Source of the DNA: Kocuria rosea
GTDB taxonomy: Bacteria > Actinomycetota > Actinomycetes > Actinomycetales > Micrococcaceae
Length of the DNA: 64,000 nt
Assembly: GCF_006094695.1 (NCBI RefSeq)
Contig: NZ_CP035103.1
Span: forward strand, 2,604,001 to 2,668,000
Reading direction: 5' to 3'
The notes beneath the pieces are model-generated. The model had not been told where the DNA came from. It searched no databases and saw only the letters and a list, made by a program, of their open reading frames with translations. Below are positions 1 to 8,977 of the stretch, piece by piece. The translations under genes were made by a program, and so were the position numbers. Every line of letters starts with the position of its first letter. The stretch's first letter is position 1.

Positions 1-117
1 GCGGCGAATGCGCTGGAGAAACCATAGGGCTGTCTCAGCATCACCACAGGGCCAGTCCGTACAAATGGATCATGACCCGGGGCTACCGTATCCGGGTCAG
101 ACCCCGAGGAGACCCCC

Positions 118-837
118 GTGGAGCACGAGCCCCCTGTCGAGCACGACGCGGACGCAGAGGTCGCCGCCGCCCTGGAATCCCGCCATCCGGGACTGCAGTT
201 CCGCCGTGACGAGGACGGGGCGCTGCACCGCTTCAGTGACATCCCGCTCACGGCCACCGGCGTGCTGTCCGGTCGCCCCTTCGTCTTCACCTACCGGGGC
301 GACCTCGCCCGTTTCCGAGTGTGGCCCACCGGCACCCAGACCCCGAGCGTCCATGACCACCGGCCCTCCGGGTTCCCGAAGCTGGAGTCCTCCCGCGGCA
401 AGATCGTCGGCGACCCGCTGTCCAGCTCCCTGACGGCCGACCAGCTCATCGAGGTGCTCGGCGAGATGATCAAGATGGCTCTCACCCATCTGAAGCCGGG
501 CCCCGACTCCCTCCTCCCGGTCACGATCACCATGCCGGGTAGGCTGCTGGAGCCCGAGCAGGTCACCGCGCTGCTGGCGCCGTTCACCGGCCGGGACCTG
601 CCGCCGCAGGAGGCGTTGCTGGACTGCGCAGATCTGAGCAGCTTCTCCCTGGAGGCCCTGGGCCTGCTGGCGGAGCGCACTGCCGACCTGTTCAACATCA
701 TCACCCTGGTCGGGGCCAGTACCGAGCTCGCCGAAGCGTTCACCGACGATGCGCAAGCAGAGGCGATACGCCACATGAAGCACGCCCTGATGGCTCGGCG
801 CCGGGCCGAGCGCGAAAGGCGCGAGGGGCGCGGCTGA
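118..837 (+). CDS. Hypothetical protein, unrecognised family
   Basis: I do not recognise this 239-residue protein. The chosen GTG has a GAGGAG ribosome binding site about 6 bases upstream, and a TACCGT hexamer at 84-89 could be its -10. There is no signal peptide or membrane segment. The N-terminal third is charged, the middle (about residues 95-165) mixes hydrophobic helices with a TITMPG stretch, and the C-terminus ends in an Arg/Glu-rich helix (ARRRAERERREGRG). Codon use keeps a high third-position GC, so it is probably a real gene. It lies between the window edge and a transposase scrap next to tRNA-Asn, which suggests accessory DNA. The function is unknown. Confidence 0.6.
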   Translation: MEHEPPVEHDADAEVAAALESRHPGLQFRRDEDGALHRFSDIPLTATGVLSGRPFVFTYRGDLARFRVWPTGTQTPSVHDHRPSGFPKLESSRGKIVGDPLSSSLTADQLIEVLGEMIKMALTHLKPGPDSLLPVTITMPGRLLEPEQVTALLAPFTGRDLPPQEALLDCADLSSFSLEALGLLAERTADLFNIITLVGASTELAEAFTDDAQAEAIRHMKHALMARRRAERERREGRG

Positions 838-1137
838 GACGGGCTGTCAGCACACATGGTCTCCTGACCCGCGCGCGGCCGCCCGACACCAGAGGACTCC
901 CTGATGACCCTCACTCGCCCCCAAGGAGGCGGCCACCGCCCTGGAGGACCGATTCCTTCGCCCTGCTCCTGAAGCACCGGGGCGATCAGTTCCCACAGGC
1001 GGTCATCGACCATCCACGACTGCGTCCTCGTCGTCGTGCAGGCACTGTGAACCACTCACACACGAGTGAGCAACGACGGACCGGGTCCTGAGACCAGGTC
1101 CCGGTGTCCCCAGGATGCAGCCGTCGTCGGGGACGAC
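838..1137. other. Intergenic stretch with IS scrap, no intact gene
   Basis: Apart from the transposase-like fragment listed separately, I see no gene here. The stretch has short imperfect dyads such as ACTCacacacGAGT near 1056-1071 but no clear promoter. It sits downstream of the 3' end of tRNA-Asn (minus strand) and could be a decayed insertion region. Confidence 0.4.
957..1013 (-). pseudogene. Remnant of IS5-family-like transposase N-terminus
   Basis: Read on the minus strand, this piece encodes MVDDRLWELIAPVLQ, which resembles the opening helix of IS5-type (DUF4096) transposases, where a D-x-x-W-x-x-I-x-P-L-L pattern is typical. The similarity stops after about 15-19 residues and the frame then reads into unrelated sequence, so no functional transposase exists. 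The motif is seen directly; the family assignment is an inference from a short match and could be chance. Its position next to a tRNA gene and an orphan gene fits a degraded mobile element. Confidence 0.4.
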
Positions 1138-1175
1138 GGAGGCCCTCACCGGCGTTTCCGCCGGTGAGGGCCTCC
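1138..1175 (-). terminator. Hairpin downstream of tRNA-Asn
   Basis: A perfect 17-bp inverted repeat (arms 1138-1154 and 1159-1175, loop TTTC) begins just after the tRNA 3' end in the direction of transcription. There is no T-tract, which is common for actinobacterial terminators. It would end the tRNA transcript before the accessory stretch. Confidence 0.75.
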
Positions 1176-1182
1176 TGTGTTG

Positions 1183-1255
1183 CTCCCCCGACTGGACTCG
1201 AACCAGTAACCCTTCGATTAACAGTCGAATGCTCTGCCAATTGAGCTACGGGGGA
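1183..1255 (-). tRNA. tRNA-Asn (GTT)
   Basis: On the minus strand the cloverleaf has a seven-base acceptor stem (TCCCCCG paired with CGGGGGA), a D-arm with AGCTCAATTGGCAGAGC, an anticodon stem-loop reading CTGTTAA (anticodon GTT) and a T-arm with GGTTCGAGTCC. The discriminator base is G and the CCA end is not encoded. It lies downstream of dnaG on the same strand and is followed by a strong hairpin. Confidence 0.95.
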
Positions 1256-1334
1256 CCGTGCACGCGGACGTGCAACGAGCCATCACTTTACCGTTCCCGC
1301 CGGGCTTCGACAAATCCGGTTCCGCCCGGTGGCG

Positions 1335-3215
1335 TCAGTCCTGGCGGAGGCCGCGCCGCTGCATCTCCAGCTCCAGCAGCTCCCGCTGGAGCTCCTGGTA
1401 GCGCTCGCGCTGCCCGGTGGGATCCGTGCGCTGGAGCTCCGCCAGCCGGTCCGACTTCCGCCGGTTGATCTGCAGCTCGAAGAGGCGGTTGAGGATGTCC
1501 GCGGTGTAGCGCTCCAGCTGCTGCTGCGTGGTGGCCGGCAGCGGGGTCACGGCGAGCTCGGCGAGGTAGCCGTGCAGCGGCTCGGGCAGGTGTCCGCGCA
1601 CCCCGTCCACCCAGGCCTGCCCGCTCGGCACGGCGGAGCCGTCGCCGAGCAGCTCGGCGCGCGCGGCGAGCACGGCGTCGTGCACGGCCCCGTGCACGGG
1701 GTAGCGGAAGTCGCTGAGCCCGAACTCCTCCCAGTGCCGCGCGAGCATCAGGTCCGGGCACTGGATGACGGTCTCGAGGGCCTCGCGCTCCATCCGGGCC
1801 ACGGGCTCGCGCGGGTCGGGCAGCTCGACCGGGGCCGGCCCGGACGCCTCCGGCTCCGCCGGCCGGTGCGGCGCGGGGGCCTCCTCCCGCTGGGCGCGGC
1901 CCGCGGCGTCGACGGCCCGCTGGACCTCCGCCGGCTCGAGCCCGAGCCAGCCCGCGAGCTGCCGCGCGTAGGCGGGGCGCAGGGAGCGGTCGCGGATCCG
2001 CGCCACGATGGGCGCACAGGCGCGCATCGCCCGGATGCGGCCCTCGATGGTGTCCAGGTCAAAGTTCTTCAGCGTCGCCCGGATCGCGAACTCGAACAGG
2101 GGGCGGCGGTTCTCCACGAGCTCGGCCACGGCGGCGTCCCCGCGGGCGAGCCGGAGGTCGCAGGGGTCCATGCCGTGGGGCTCGACCGCCACGTAGGTCT
2201 GCGCCACGAACTTCTGGTCCTCCTCGAACGCGCGCAGGGCGGCCTTCTGCCCGGCGGCGTCGCCGTCGAAGGTGAAGACGACCTCTCCCCCGCCGCCGTC
2301 GTCGGAGAGGAACCGCCGGACGATCTTGATGTGCTCGGCCCCGAAGGCGGTGCCGCACGTGGCCACCGCCGTGGTCACGCCCGCGAGGTGGCAGGCCATG
2401 ACGTCGGTGTAGCCCTCGACGACGACGAGGCGCCGCTGCCTGGCGATCTCCCGCTTCGCGAGGTCGATGCCGTAGAGCACCTGGGACTTCTTGTACAGGG
2501 CGGTCTCGGGGGTGTTGAGGTACTTCGGGCCCTGGTCGTCGTCGTGGAGCTTGCGGGCGCCGAAGCCGATGACCTCGCCGGCGACCGCGCGGATGGGCCA
2601 GACGAGCCGGCCGCGGAACCGGTCGTAGAGCCCGCGGTTGCCCTCGGAGAACATCCCGGTGAGCTTGAGCTCCTGGTCCGTGAAGCCGCGCTCCCGCAGG
2701 TGCTTGAGGAGGTGGTCCCAGCCGCGGGGCGCGTAGCCCACGCCGTAGCGCCGGGCCGCCTCGCCGTCGAAGCCCCGCTCGCCCAGGAACTGCTGGGCGG
2801 GGGCGGCCTGGCGGGTGTAGAGGTTGCGCTGGAAGAACTCCGCGGCGACCTTGTGCGCGTCCAGCAGGCGCTGGCGGCGGCCGACCTCCTCCTTGTTCGG
2901 CCCGGAGCCCTGCTCGTAGTGCAGCTCGTAGCCCACCCGGGCCGCGAGCTTCTCCACGGTCTCGGAGAAGGTGGTGTGGTCCATCGTCATGAGGAAGGAG
3001 ATGACGTCCCCGGACTCGTCGCAGCCGAAGCAGTGGTAGGTGCCCATCTGCGGCCGCACGTGGAAGGACGGGGTGCGCTCGTCGTGGAACGGGCAGAGCC
3101 CCTTCCAGGAGCCGATGCCGGCGCTCTTGAGGGTGACGTAGCCGTCGACGATCTCCTTGATGTCGGTGCGCGCCCGCACCTCGTCGATGTCCTCGCGTCT
3201 GATCAGTCCTGCCAC
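1335..3215 (-). CDS. dnaG: DNA primase DnaG
   Basis: DnaG makes RNA primers for the replication fork. The 626-residue protein has the N-terminal CHC2 zinc finger (C41, H44, C62, C65 in CPFHDERTPSF and YHCFGCDESGD), the catalytic core with GFGARKL, and the TOPRIM domain with E267 in VVEGYTD and the metal-binding DGD at about 317-319. The C-terminus is the less conserved helicase-interacting part. The GTG start at 3215 is supported by a TAGACT hexamer (3222-3227) ending 6 bases upstream, so the message is probably leaderless. In relatives dnaG follows dgt directly; here an MFS gene lies between them. Confidence 0.97.
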   Translation of the reverse strand: MAGLIRREDIDEVRARTDIKEIVDGYVTLKSAGIGSWKGLCPFHDERTPSFHVRPQMGTYHCFGCDESGDVISFLMTMDHTTFSETVEKLAARVGYELHYEQGSGPNKEEVGRRQRLLDAHKVAAEFFQRNLYTRQAAPAQQFLGERGFDGEAARRYGVGYAPRGWDHLLKHLRERGFTDQELKLTGMFSEGNRGLYDRFRGRLVWPIRAVAGEVIGFGARKLHDDDQGPKYLNTPETALYKKSQVLYGIDLAKREIARQRRLVVVEGYTDVMACHLAGVTTAVATCGTAFGAEHIKIVRRFLSDDGGGGEVVFTFDGDAAGQKAALRAFEEDQKFVAQTYVAVEPHGMDPCDLRLARGDAAVAELVENRRPLFEFAIRATLKNFDLDTIEGRIRAMRACAPIVARIRDRSLRPAYARQLAGWLGLEPAEVQRAVDAAGRAQREEAPAPHRPAEPEASGPAPVELPDPREPVARMEREALETVIQCPDLMLARHWEEFGLSDFRYPVHGAVHDAVLAARAELLGDGSAVPSGQAWVDGVRGHLPEPLHGYLAELAVTPLPATTQQQLERYTADILNRLFELQINRRKSDRLAELQRTDPTGQRERYQELQRELLELEMQRRGLRQD

Positions 3216-3320
3216 ACCGCCAGTCTAGGCGCGCGGCCGGACGGCGGAGGGCCGCCCCGGGCCGCGCGGTGGATCGCCGTGCGGCCCGGGGCGGCCCGTG
3301 GAGCGGGATCCGTCAGCGGC

Positions 3321-4649
3321 TCAGCGGGAGCTTTCCCGCAAGTCCTGCCGGGTCCGGGTACCGGTCAGGGCGAGGCCGCCCAGGGCGCCCACCGCGGCGA
3401 AGGCGAAGAAGCCCCACGGGTAGGCCAGGCCCGCGGTCAGCAGGGTGCCCCCGATGATCGGGCCCGAGATCGCCCCGAGCCGGCCGACCCCGGCGGACAT
3501 GCCCAGCGCCGTGGCGCGCACGCGCGGCGGGTGGTTGGCGGCGGTGAACGCGTAGACGAGCACCTGGGAGGAGAACACGAAGCAGCCGGTGACGAAGACC
3601 ATGGCGTAGATCCCGAGCAGCGGCAGCTTGATCGCCAGGGCCGCGAGCAGCGCGGCCGAGCCGAGGAACCAGATGATGCCGGCTGCGCGCGGGGTGATCC
3701 GGTCGGCCACCCGGCCGGCGACCGCCAGCCCCGCGATGGCGCCCACGTTGAGGATCAGCAGGAAGCCGAGGGAGTTGCCGAGGTCGTAGTCGGCCGCCCG
3801 CATGATCTGCGGCAGCCAGGTGTTGAGCCCGTAGACGAGCAGCAGGCCCATGAAGGAGGCGACCCAGATGGCGATCGAGTTCCGGCGCCAGCCGGTGGAG
3901 AGCAGCATGGTGGCGCCGACCTTCTCGGCCTGCTCCTCGGCGGTGTGGTGCTCGAGGTGCACGCCGTAGTGCTCGGCCACGGCGCGGGCCTCGGCCATCC
4001 GCCCCTTGGACGCGAGGAACGAGGGGGACTCGGGGAGGAACACGAGCATGAGAGGCACGAGGACGAGCGCCGGCAGGGAGCCCAGGACGAACATCTCCTG
4101 CCAGCCGAACTGGACGACGACGACGATGGCGAGCGCCGCGGTGAGCACCGCGCCCACGTGGTAGCCGGTCATCACCAGGGTCGTGGCGTCGGAGCCCCGG
4201 CCGAGGCGGGCGAACTCGGTGACCATCGCGATGGCGGTGGGCAGGCAGCCGCCGAGGCCCAGGCCGGCGAGGAAGCGCAGGAGGCCGAAGACGAACACGC
4301 TCGGGGAGAACGCCGCGGCGAAGGTCAGCAGGGAGAACATGACCACGGCGCCGATGAGCATCTTGCGGCGGCCGAGCCGGTCGGTGAGGTAGCCCATGGT
4401 CAGCGCGCCGATCATCATGCCCACGAGGCCGACGGTGGCCACGGCGGTGCCCTGCGCGGTGGTCATCCCGAGCTCGTTGTTCTCGAGCATGGACGGCAGC
4501 ACCGCGCCCAGGACCACGGCGTCGAAGCCGTCCAGCAGCACCGCGATCCAGCACAGCGGCGCCACCCACGCCCGGGAGCGGAGGACGGGCCGGGCGCCCG
4601 GGGAGGAGGGGGACGCGGCCTGCGGGGCGGGTCCGGTGGAGTTTTCCAT
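3321..4649 (-). CDS. MFS transporter, aromatic acid:H+ symporter (AAHS) type
   Basis: This is a 442-residue major facilitator protein with about twelve membrane segments. The first helix has LLDGFDAVVLG, the DGFD signature of the AAHS family (PcaK/BenK-like), and loop 2-3 has GYLTDRLGRRK, the general MFS motif A. RFLAGLGLGG in helix 4 and LVFLPESPSFL before the central loop also fit. It likely imports an aromatic or other organic acid with protons; the substrate cannot be read from sequence. A TAGACT hexamer (4689-4694) and an AAAGG site support its own promoter. It stands alone between dgt and dnaG and is only moderately similar to the second AAHS transporter at 11300, so it looks like an insertion into a housekeeping cluster. 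Confidence 0.88.
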   Translation of the reverse strand: MENSTGPAPQAASPSSPGARPVLRSRAWVAPLCWIAVLLDGFDAVVLGAVLPSMLENNELGMTTAQGTAVATVGLVGMMIGALTMGYLTDRLGRRKMLIGAVVMFSLLTFAAAFSPSVFVFGLLRFLAGLGLGGCLPTAIAMVTEFARLGRGSDATTLVMTGYHVGAVLTAALAIVVVVQFGWQEMFVLGSLPALVLVPLMLVFLPESPSFLASKGRMAEARAVAEHYGVHLEHHTAEEQAEKVGATMLLSTGWRRNSIAIWVASFMGLLLVYGLNTWLPQIMRAADYDLGNSLGFLLILNVGAIAGLAVAGRVADRITPRAAGIIWFLGSAALLAALAIKLPLLGIYAMVFVTGCFVFSSQVLVYAFTAANHPPRVRATALGMSAGVGRLGAISGPIIGGTLLTAGLAYPWGFFAFAAVGALGGLALTGTRTRQDLRESSR

Positions 4650-4764
4650 GACGATCAGACCTTTGTGAGGAGGAGCACAAACGCGCCGAGTCTAGGGAGC
4701 GGCGCCGCGTGCGACCCAGCGCACAGTCATTGAACGGGATCGGCCGCCGCTCCGGTGGGACGGC

Positions 4765-6096
4765 TCACCAGAGCGGCTTGTCCCCCACCCGCCAGTGGGT
4801 GCCGCGGATCCGGTCGTGCAGGGACACGGCGGACAGGTCGGTGAGGGACGCGATCTGGTCCACCACGAGGCGCAGGCGGGCGGCCTCCGTGCCCGGCCCG
4901 TCGCCGAGGTCGTGCCAGTCGGCGGTGAAGGCGGGCGAGAGGAAACGGCCGTCGGAGTCCATCAGCGCCCCCACCAGGATCGAGAGCACCTCCTGCTGGT
5001 TGTCGTAGATCGGCTGGGCGTCGCGCACCGTGATGACGTAGGTCGTGGCGATGCCCTTGAGCACGCCGATCTCCTCCGTGGTCCCCTCCGGCACCACGAG
5101 CTGGGCGTCGTAGCGGGTCAGCGGGTCCTCGCCGTAGATGTCCCGGGTGGCGCCGACCGCGGACATCGCGAAGCGGCCGATGAGCTGGCTCGTCATGTTC
5201 TTCAGCCGGGCGAGGTCCTTGCGGGACCCGTCCATCTCCCGGACCCACAGGGACGAGTCCTCGAGGCGGGTCAGGGCGGCGTCGAGGGACTCCGGCGCGG
5301 CCTCGGGCAGGTACCAGCGCCGGGTGAGCTCGAGCACCCGGTCCCGCTGGGTGGTGTCGGCGAGCCAGCCCAGCTGCACGAGCCCGGAGGCGATCGCGTC
5401 CTCGACGTCGTGCACGGAGTAGGAGATGTCGTCCGAGAGATCCATGACCTGGGCCTCGAGGCACTTGGTGCGCGCCGGGGCGCCGTCGCGCAACCACGCG
5501 AACACCGGCAGATCGTCCGTGTAGACCCCGAACTTCGGGGACCTGGTCCCGTCCGGGCGCAGCGGCGCCTCGTGGGCCTCCCAGGGGTACTTGCACACGG
5601 CGTCCAGCACGGCGCGGGTGAGGTTCAGGCCCGCGGGCCGCCCGTCGTCGTCGAGCACCTTGGGCTCGAGCCGGGTCAGCAGGCGCAGGGTCTGCGCGTT
5701 GCCCTCGAAGCCGCCGATGTGCTGGGTCAGCCGGTGCAGGGCCGCTTCCCCGTTGTGCCCGAACGGCGGGTGCCCGAGGTCGTGGGAGAGGCAGGCGGCG
5801 TCGACGACGTCGGGGTCGCAGCCGAGCATCCGGCCCAGCTCCCGGCCGATCTGGGCGACCTCGAGAGAGTGGGTCAGGCGGTTGCGCACGAAGTCGTCGG
5901 TGTCCGGGGAGACGACCTGGGTCTTGGCCGCCAGCCGCCGCAGCCCCGAGGAGTGCAGGATCCGGGCGCGGTCCCGCTCGAAGTCGGAGCGGTACTTGTT
6001 GTGGTGGTCCTCCGCCACCCAGCGCGCGACGTCGCGGGCCTCGTAGCCCGGGGCGGGCGCGCCGGTGCGGTCGATCTCGATGGACGTGTGGGGCAT
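4765..6096 (-). CDS. dgt: Deoxyguanosinetriphosphate triphosphohydrolase-like HD protein
   Basis: Dgt-type enzymes cleave dNTPs to nucleoside and triphosphate and influence dNTP pools. The HD-domain metal site is visible: RLTHSLEVAQ (first His), CLSHDLGHPPFGHNGE (the HD pair and following His) and LSDDISYSVHDVED further on. The N-terminus has RARILHSSGLRRL, which is typical of bacterial Dgt. At 443 residues it matches actinobacterial members. It is 30 bases from dusB upstream and almost certainly cotranscribed with it, with a GGAAAGGA ribosome site before the ATG. The substrate range of actinobacterial members may be broader than dGTP. Confidence 0.95.
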   Translation of the reverse strand: MPHTSIEIDRTGAPAPGYEARDVARWVAEDHHNKYRSDFERDRARILHSSGLRRLAAKTQVVSPDTDDFVRNRLTHSLEVAQIGRELGRMLGCDPDVVDAACLSHDLGHPPFGHNGEAALHRLTQHIGGFEGNAQTLRLLTRLEPKVLDDDGRPAGLNLTRAVLDAVCKYPWEAHEAPLRPDGTRSPKFGVYTDDLPVFAWLRDGAPARTKCLEAQVMDLSDDISYSVHDVEDAIASGLVQLGWLADTTQRDRVLELTRRWYLPEAAPESLDAALTRLEDSSLWVREMDGSRKDLARLKNMTSQLIGRFAMSAVGATRDIYGEDPLTRYDAQLVVPEGTTEEIGVLKGIATTYVITVRDAQPIYDNQQEVLSILVGALMDSDGRFLSPAFTADWHDLGDGPGTEAARLRLVVDQIASLTDLSAVSLHDRIRGTHWRVGDKPLW

Positions 6097-6126
6097 GCCC
6101 GGTCCTTTCCGTGTGGTGGGGACGGC

Positions 6127-7308
6127 TCAGCCGCCGGAGACGTCGAGCTCCGCCGCGACCAGCCCCAGCCGCTCGGCGTCCCCCAGCTCGCGGGAGCCCA
6201 GCCAGCCGTCCGGCAGGTGCGGCTTCTTCGGGGAGCCGGCGCGGCCGCGCGGGCCCTCGACCGCCTCGCCCGGGTAGCCGAGGGACAGGTCGAGCTCGTC
6301 CAGCAGCTCGCGCAGGGTCGCGAGATCCGGCACCTGGGCCATCCTGGCGCGCAGCTCACCGCCCACCGGGTAGCCCTTGAAGTACCAGGCGACGTGCTTG
6401 CGGATGTCGCGCAGCCCCTTGGCCTCGTCGCCGAACATCTCCACGAGCAGCTCGGCGTGGCGGTAGATCGTGCGGGCGACCTGGTCCACCCCGGGGCGGA
6501 AGCGGTCGGGGCGGCCCTCGAAGGCGGCCTGCAGGTCCCCGAAGAGCCAGGGCCGGCCCTGGCAGCCGCGGCCGACGACCACGCCGTCCACGCCGGTCTG
6601 CTCGACCATGCGCACGGCGTCCTCGGCGCTCCAGATGTCCCCGTTGCCGAGCACGGGCACGTCCGGCAGGGCCTCGCGCAGCTGCGCGATGGCGTCCCAG
6701 TCCGCGGTCCCCGAGTAGTGCTGCTCGAGGGTGCGCCCGTGCAGGGCCACGGCCGCGACGCCGCTGTCGCGGGCGATCCGGCCGGCCTCGAGAAAGGTGA
6801 GGTGGCCGTCGTCGATGCCCTTGCGCATCTTGACCGTCACGGGGACGTTCCCGCGGGAGGCCTCCTGGACGGCGGTGCGCACGATCGCGGTGAACAGGTC
6901 GGTCTTCCAGGGCAGGGCGGAGCCGCCGCCGCGCTTGGTGACCTTGGGGACGGGGCAGCCGAAGTTCAGGTCGATGTGGTCGGCCCGGTCCTCCTCGACG
7001 ACCATCCGCACGGCCTGCCCGACGTGGACGGCGTCCACGCCGTAGATCTGGATGGAGCGGGGCGTCTCGTCCGGGTCGTGGTCGATGATCCGCATCGACT
7101 CGGGCCGGCGTTCCACGAGGGCGCGGGCCGTGACCATCTCGGTGACGTACAGGCCGCCGCCGTACTCGCGGCACAGCCGGCGGAACGCCTTGTTGGTGAC
7201 CCCGGCCATCGGCGCCAGCACCACAGGGACGTCGATCGTGAGCGCGCCCAGGTGCAGCGGCGGCAGGTCGAGCCGGGCGGGGTGGTTCTCGGTACGGGTG
7301 TCCATCAC
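6127..7308 (-). CDS. dusB: tRNA-dihydrouridine synthase DusB
   Basis: This FMN enzyme reduces uridines in the D-loop of tRNAs. The 393-residue protein has the TIM-barrel features LAPMAGVTNKAFRRLCR near the N-terminus, the catalytic cysteine in NFGCPVPKVTKRGGGSAL, VKMRKG, ALHGRT (substrate and flavin phosphate contacts) and GNGDIWSAEDA plus VGRGCQGRPWLF. The C-terminal helical domain (HVAWYFKG) binds tRNA. Translation starts at GTG 7308 or ATG 7305. It follows a strong terminator that separates it from the gentisate operon and is read together with dgt. Confidence 0.96.
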   Translation of the reverse strand: MMDTRTENHPARLDLPPLHLGALTIDVPVVLAPMAGVTNKAFRRLCREYGGGLYVTEMVTARALVERRPESMRIIDHDPDETPRSIQIYGVDAVHVGQAVRMVVEEDRADHIDLNFGCPVPKVTKRGGGSALPWKTDLFTAIVRTAVQEASRGNVPVTVKMRKGIDDGHLTFLEAGRIARDSGVAAVALHGRTLEQHYSGTADWDAIAQLREALPDVPVLGNGDIWSAEDAVRMVEQTGVDGVVVGRGCQGRPWLFGDLQAAFEGRPDRFRPGVDQVARTIYRHAELLVEMFGDEAKGLRDIRKHVAWYFKGYPVGGELRARMAQVPDLATLRELLDELDLSLGYPGEAVEGPRGRAGSPKKPHLPDGWLGSRELGDAERLGLVAAELDVSGG

Positions 7309-7334
7309 CGGGGAATTCTCTCACGGACGGCAGC

Positions 7335-7372
7335 GGCGCAGGGCCCCGGGGTGCTCCCCGGGGCCCTGCGCC
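7335..7372 (-). terminator. Terminator of the gentisate operon
   Basis: A perfect 17-bp stem (arms 7335-7351 and 7356-7372) with a TGCT loop lies directly downstream of the maleylpyruvate isomerase stop codon on the minus strand. It has no T-run. It insulates dusB-dgt from the catabolic operon. Confidence 0.8.
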
Positions 7373-7384
7373 GGCCGGCGCGGG

Positions 7385-8125
7385 TCAGATCCAGCGCGGG
7401 TTCGCCACGTCGGCGCCGACCTCGAGGCGGGCCCCGCCGCGCCCGGAGGCCCACTGCGCGACCGCGGCCAGGTCCCCGCGCACCAGGATCCCCGCGTCCT
7501 GGCCGGCGCCGGCCCCGAGCTCACCGAGCTCCGGGGCGTCACAGACCTGGATCCGCAGCCCGGGGTCCTTGTCCTGTCCCGCCCAGTTGCCGGTCACGTC
7601 CTTCAGCAGCCGGGTCAGGACCTCGGCCGGGACGTCCGAGAAGCGGGGCCCGTTGTCGAGGTCGACCGCGTGGATCCAGACCTCGCGGTTGCGCATCCAG
7701 ACGGTCTCCGTGGCCGGCACGGTCCTGCCCTGGGCGGTCCGCACCTCGTGGCTCCACGCCGCCTCCGGGGTGTCCCGCCACTCGACGTTCAGGGACACCG
7801 AGGCGTGGTCGTTGAGGTGGCGCAGCGCCCGGGCCGGCAGGGTCGCCCCGTAGGCGATCTCCTGGTTGCGGGCCTGAGGGGAGGAGTACATCGGGGTCTC
7901 CACCCCGGTGTTGGCCCACTGCACGAGCCGGGTCAGGGCGCGGGCGTTGTAGCCGACGTGGGCGATGACGTGCCGGCGGGACCAGCCGGGCAGCAGTGAG
8001 GGTCCGTCGAGCTCGTCGTCCGTGAGCTCGTTGACCTTGCGGGACCAGAACGCCGTGCCGCGGCGCACCAGCAGCAGCTGGGCCTTGAGGTCCTCGTCGG
8101 TGGTGAGGTCCTGACGGGCGACCAT
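7385..8125 (-). CDS. Mycothiol-dependent maleylpyruvate isomerase
   Basis: The enzyme isomerises maleylpyruvate to fumarylpyruvate using mycothiol, the second step after gentisate ring opening. The 246-residue protein has the DinB-like four-helix fold of this family; H52 in GWSRRHVIAHVGYN and E148/H152 in RNREVWIHAVDLD align with the zinc triad known for the Corynebacterium glutamicum enzyme (family knowledge). The C-terminal part with VRGDLAAVAQWASGR is the SCP2-like region. It is the last gene of the operon after gentisate dioxygenase and fumarylpyruvate hydrolase, with an AGAGGAG site before the ATG, and is followed by a strong hairpin. Confidence 0.93.
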   Translation of the reverse strand: MVARQDLTTDEDLKAQLLLVRRGTAFWSRKVNELTDDELDGPSLLPGWSRRHVIAHVGYNARALTRLVQWANTGVETPMYSSPQARNQEIAYGATLPARALRHLNDHASVSLNVEWRDTPEAAWSHEVRTAQGRTVPATETVWMRNREVWIHAVDLDNGPRFSDVPAEVLTRLLKDVTGNWAGQDKDPGLRIQVCDAPELGELGAGAGQDAGILVRGDLAAVAQWASGRGGARLEVGADVANPRWI

Positions 8126-8149
8126 GGCTGACTCCTCTCGTGCCCGCGC

Positions 8150-8977
8150 TCAGGCGGGGTCGACGATCTTGTTGGTGAGCACGCCCAGACCGTCGATCTC
8201 GACCTCCACCACGTCGCCGGACTTCAGGAAGACCTGCGGGTTGCGGGCCCGGCCCACCCCGCCGGGGGTGCCGGTGAGGATGATGTCCCCGGGGTTCAGC
8301 GGCAGCATCGTGGAGAAGTAGGCCACGAGGTGCTCCGGGGTGAACAGCAGGTCCCCGATCGAGTGCTCCTGCATGGTCTCGCCGTTGACCCGGGTGTGCA
8401 GGACGGCCTGCTTCGGGTCGAACTCGTCGGCGGTGACCATGACGGGGCCCACCGGGGTGGACTTCGCCCAGATCTTGCCCTGCAACCACTCCTTGGTGCG
8501 GAACTGCCACTCGCGCATGGAGATGTCGTTGGCGGCGGCGTACCCGGCGATGTACTGACCGGCGTCGGCCTCGTCCACCTTGTACGCGCGCTTGCCGACG
8601 ACGACGACGAGCTCGCCCTCCCAGTCCAGCTGGGGGTCCTCGGCGACGGCCTCGATGTCGTCGTTCGGGCCGGTGAGGGTCTCGGTGAACTTGGCGAAGA
8701 TCGTGGGGTAGGACGGCAGGTCGCGGCCCATCTCCTGGATGTGGCTCTTGTAGTTGAGCCCCACGCACAGGACCTTGCCGGGGTCGGCGACGATCGTCTC
8801 GAGCTCGGCGCCGGCGGCCGGGTGCGTCGGCCCGGAGGCGTCGGCGGCGATCTGCTGCCAGTTCTCCTCCGCGAGCAGGGCGCCGAGGTCGGGGCAGCCC
8901 TCGATCTCGGTGAACACCTCGCCGTCGAGGCGGGCGGCCGTGGTGGTCCCGTTGGTGCGCAGGGTTGCAAGCTTCAT
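8150..8977 (-). CDS. Fumarylpyruvate hydrolase (FAH family)
   Basis: This FAA-hydrolase-fold protein of 275 residues most likely cleaves fumarylpyruvate to fumarate and pyruvate, the last step of the gentisate route. CVGLNYKSHIQEMG, the metal ligands around DWEGELVVVVGKRAY, DISMREWQFRTKEW and ILTGTPGGVG are all typical. The catalytic part begins near residue 70, after a small N-terminal domain. It has an AGGAGA ribosome site and a 24-base gap to the isomerase gene. FAH proteins can act on other 3-acylpyruvates, but the operon context decides the assignment. Confidence 0.93.
   Translation of the reverse strand: MKLATLRTNGTTTAARLDGEVFTEIEGCPDLGALLAEENWQQIAADASGPTHPAAGAELETIVADPGKVLCVGLNYKSHIQEMGRDLPSYPTIFAKFTETLTGPNDDIEAVAEDPQLDWEGELVVVVGKRAYKVDEADAGQYIAGYAAANDISMREWQFRTKEWLQGKIWAKSTPVGPVMVTADEFDPKQAVLHTRVNGETMQEHSIGDLLFTPEHLVAYFSTMLPLNPGDIILTGTPGGVGRARNPQVFLKSGDVVEVEIDGLGVLTNKIVDPA

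Noticed and set aside
1329..4733. A 1134-codon plus-strand open frame opposite dnaG and the MFS gene
   Set aside because: It is antisense to two clear genes, has Gly/Arg/Ala/Glu-rich low-complexity composition and no domain; very high GC makes such frames common. Similar shadows at 4795-7815, 19738-23019 and 33090-36512 were rejected for the same reason.
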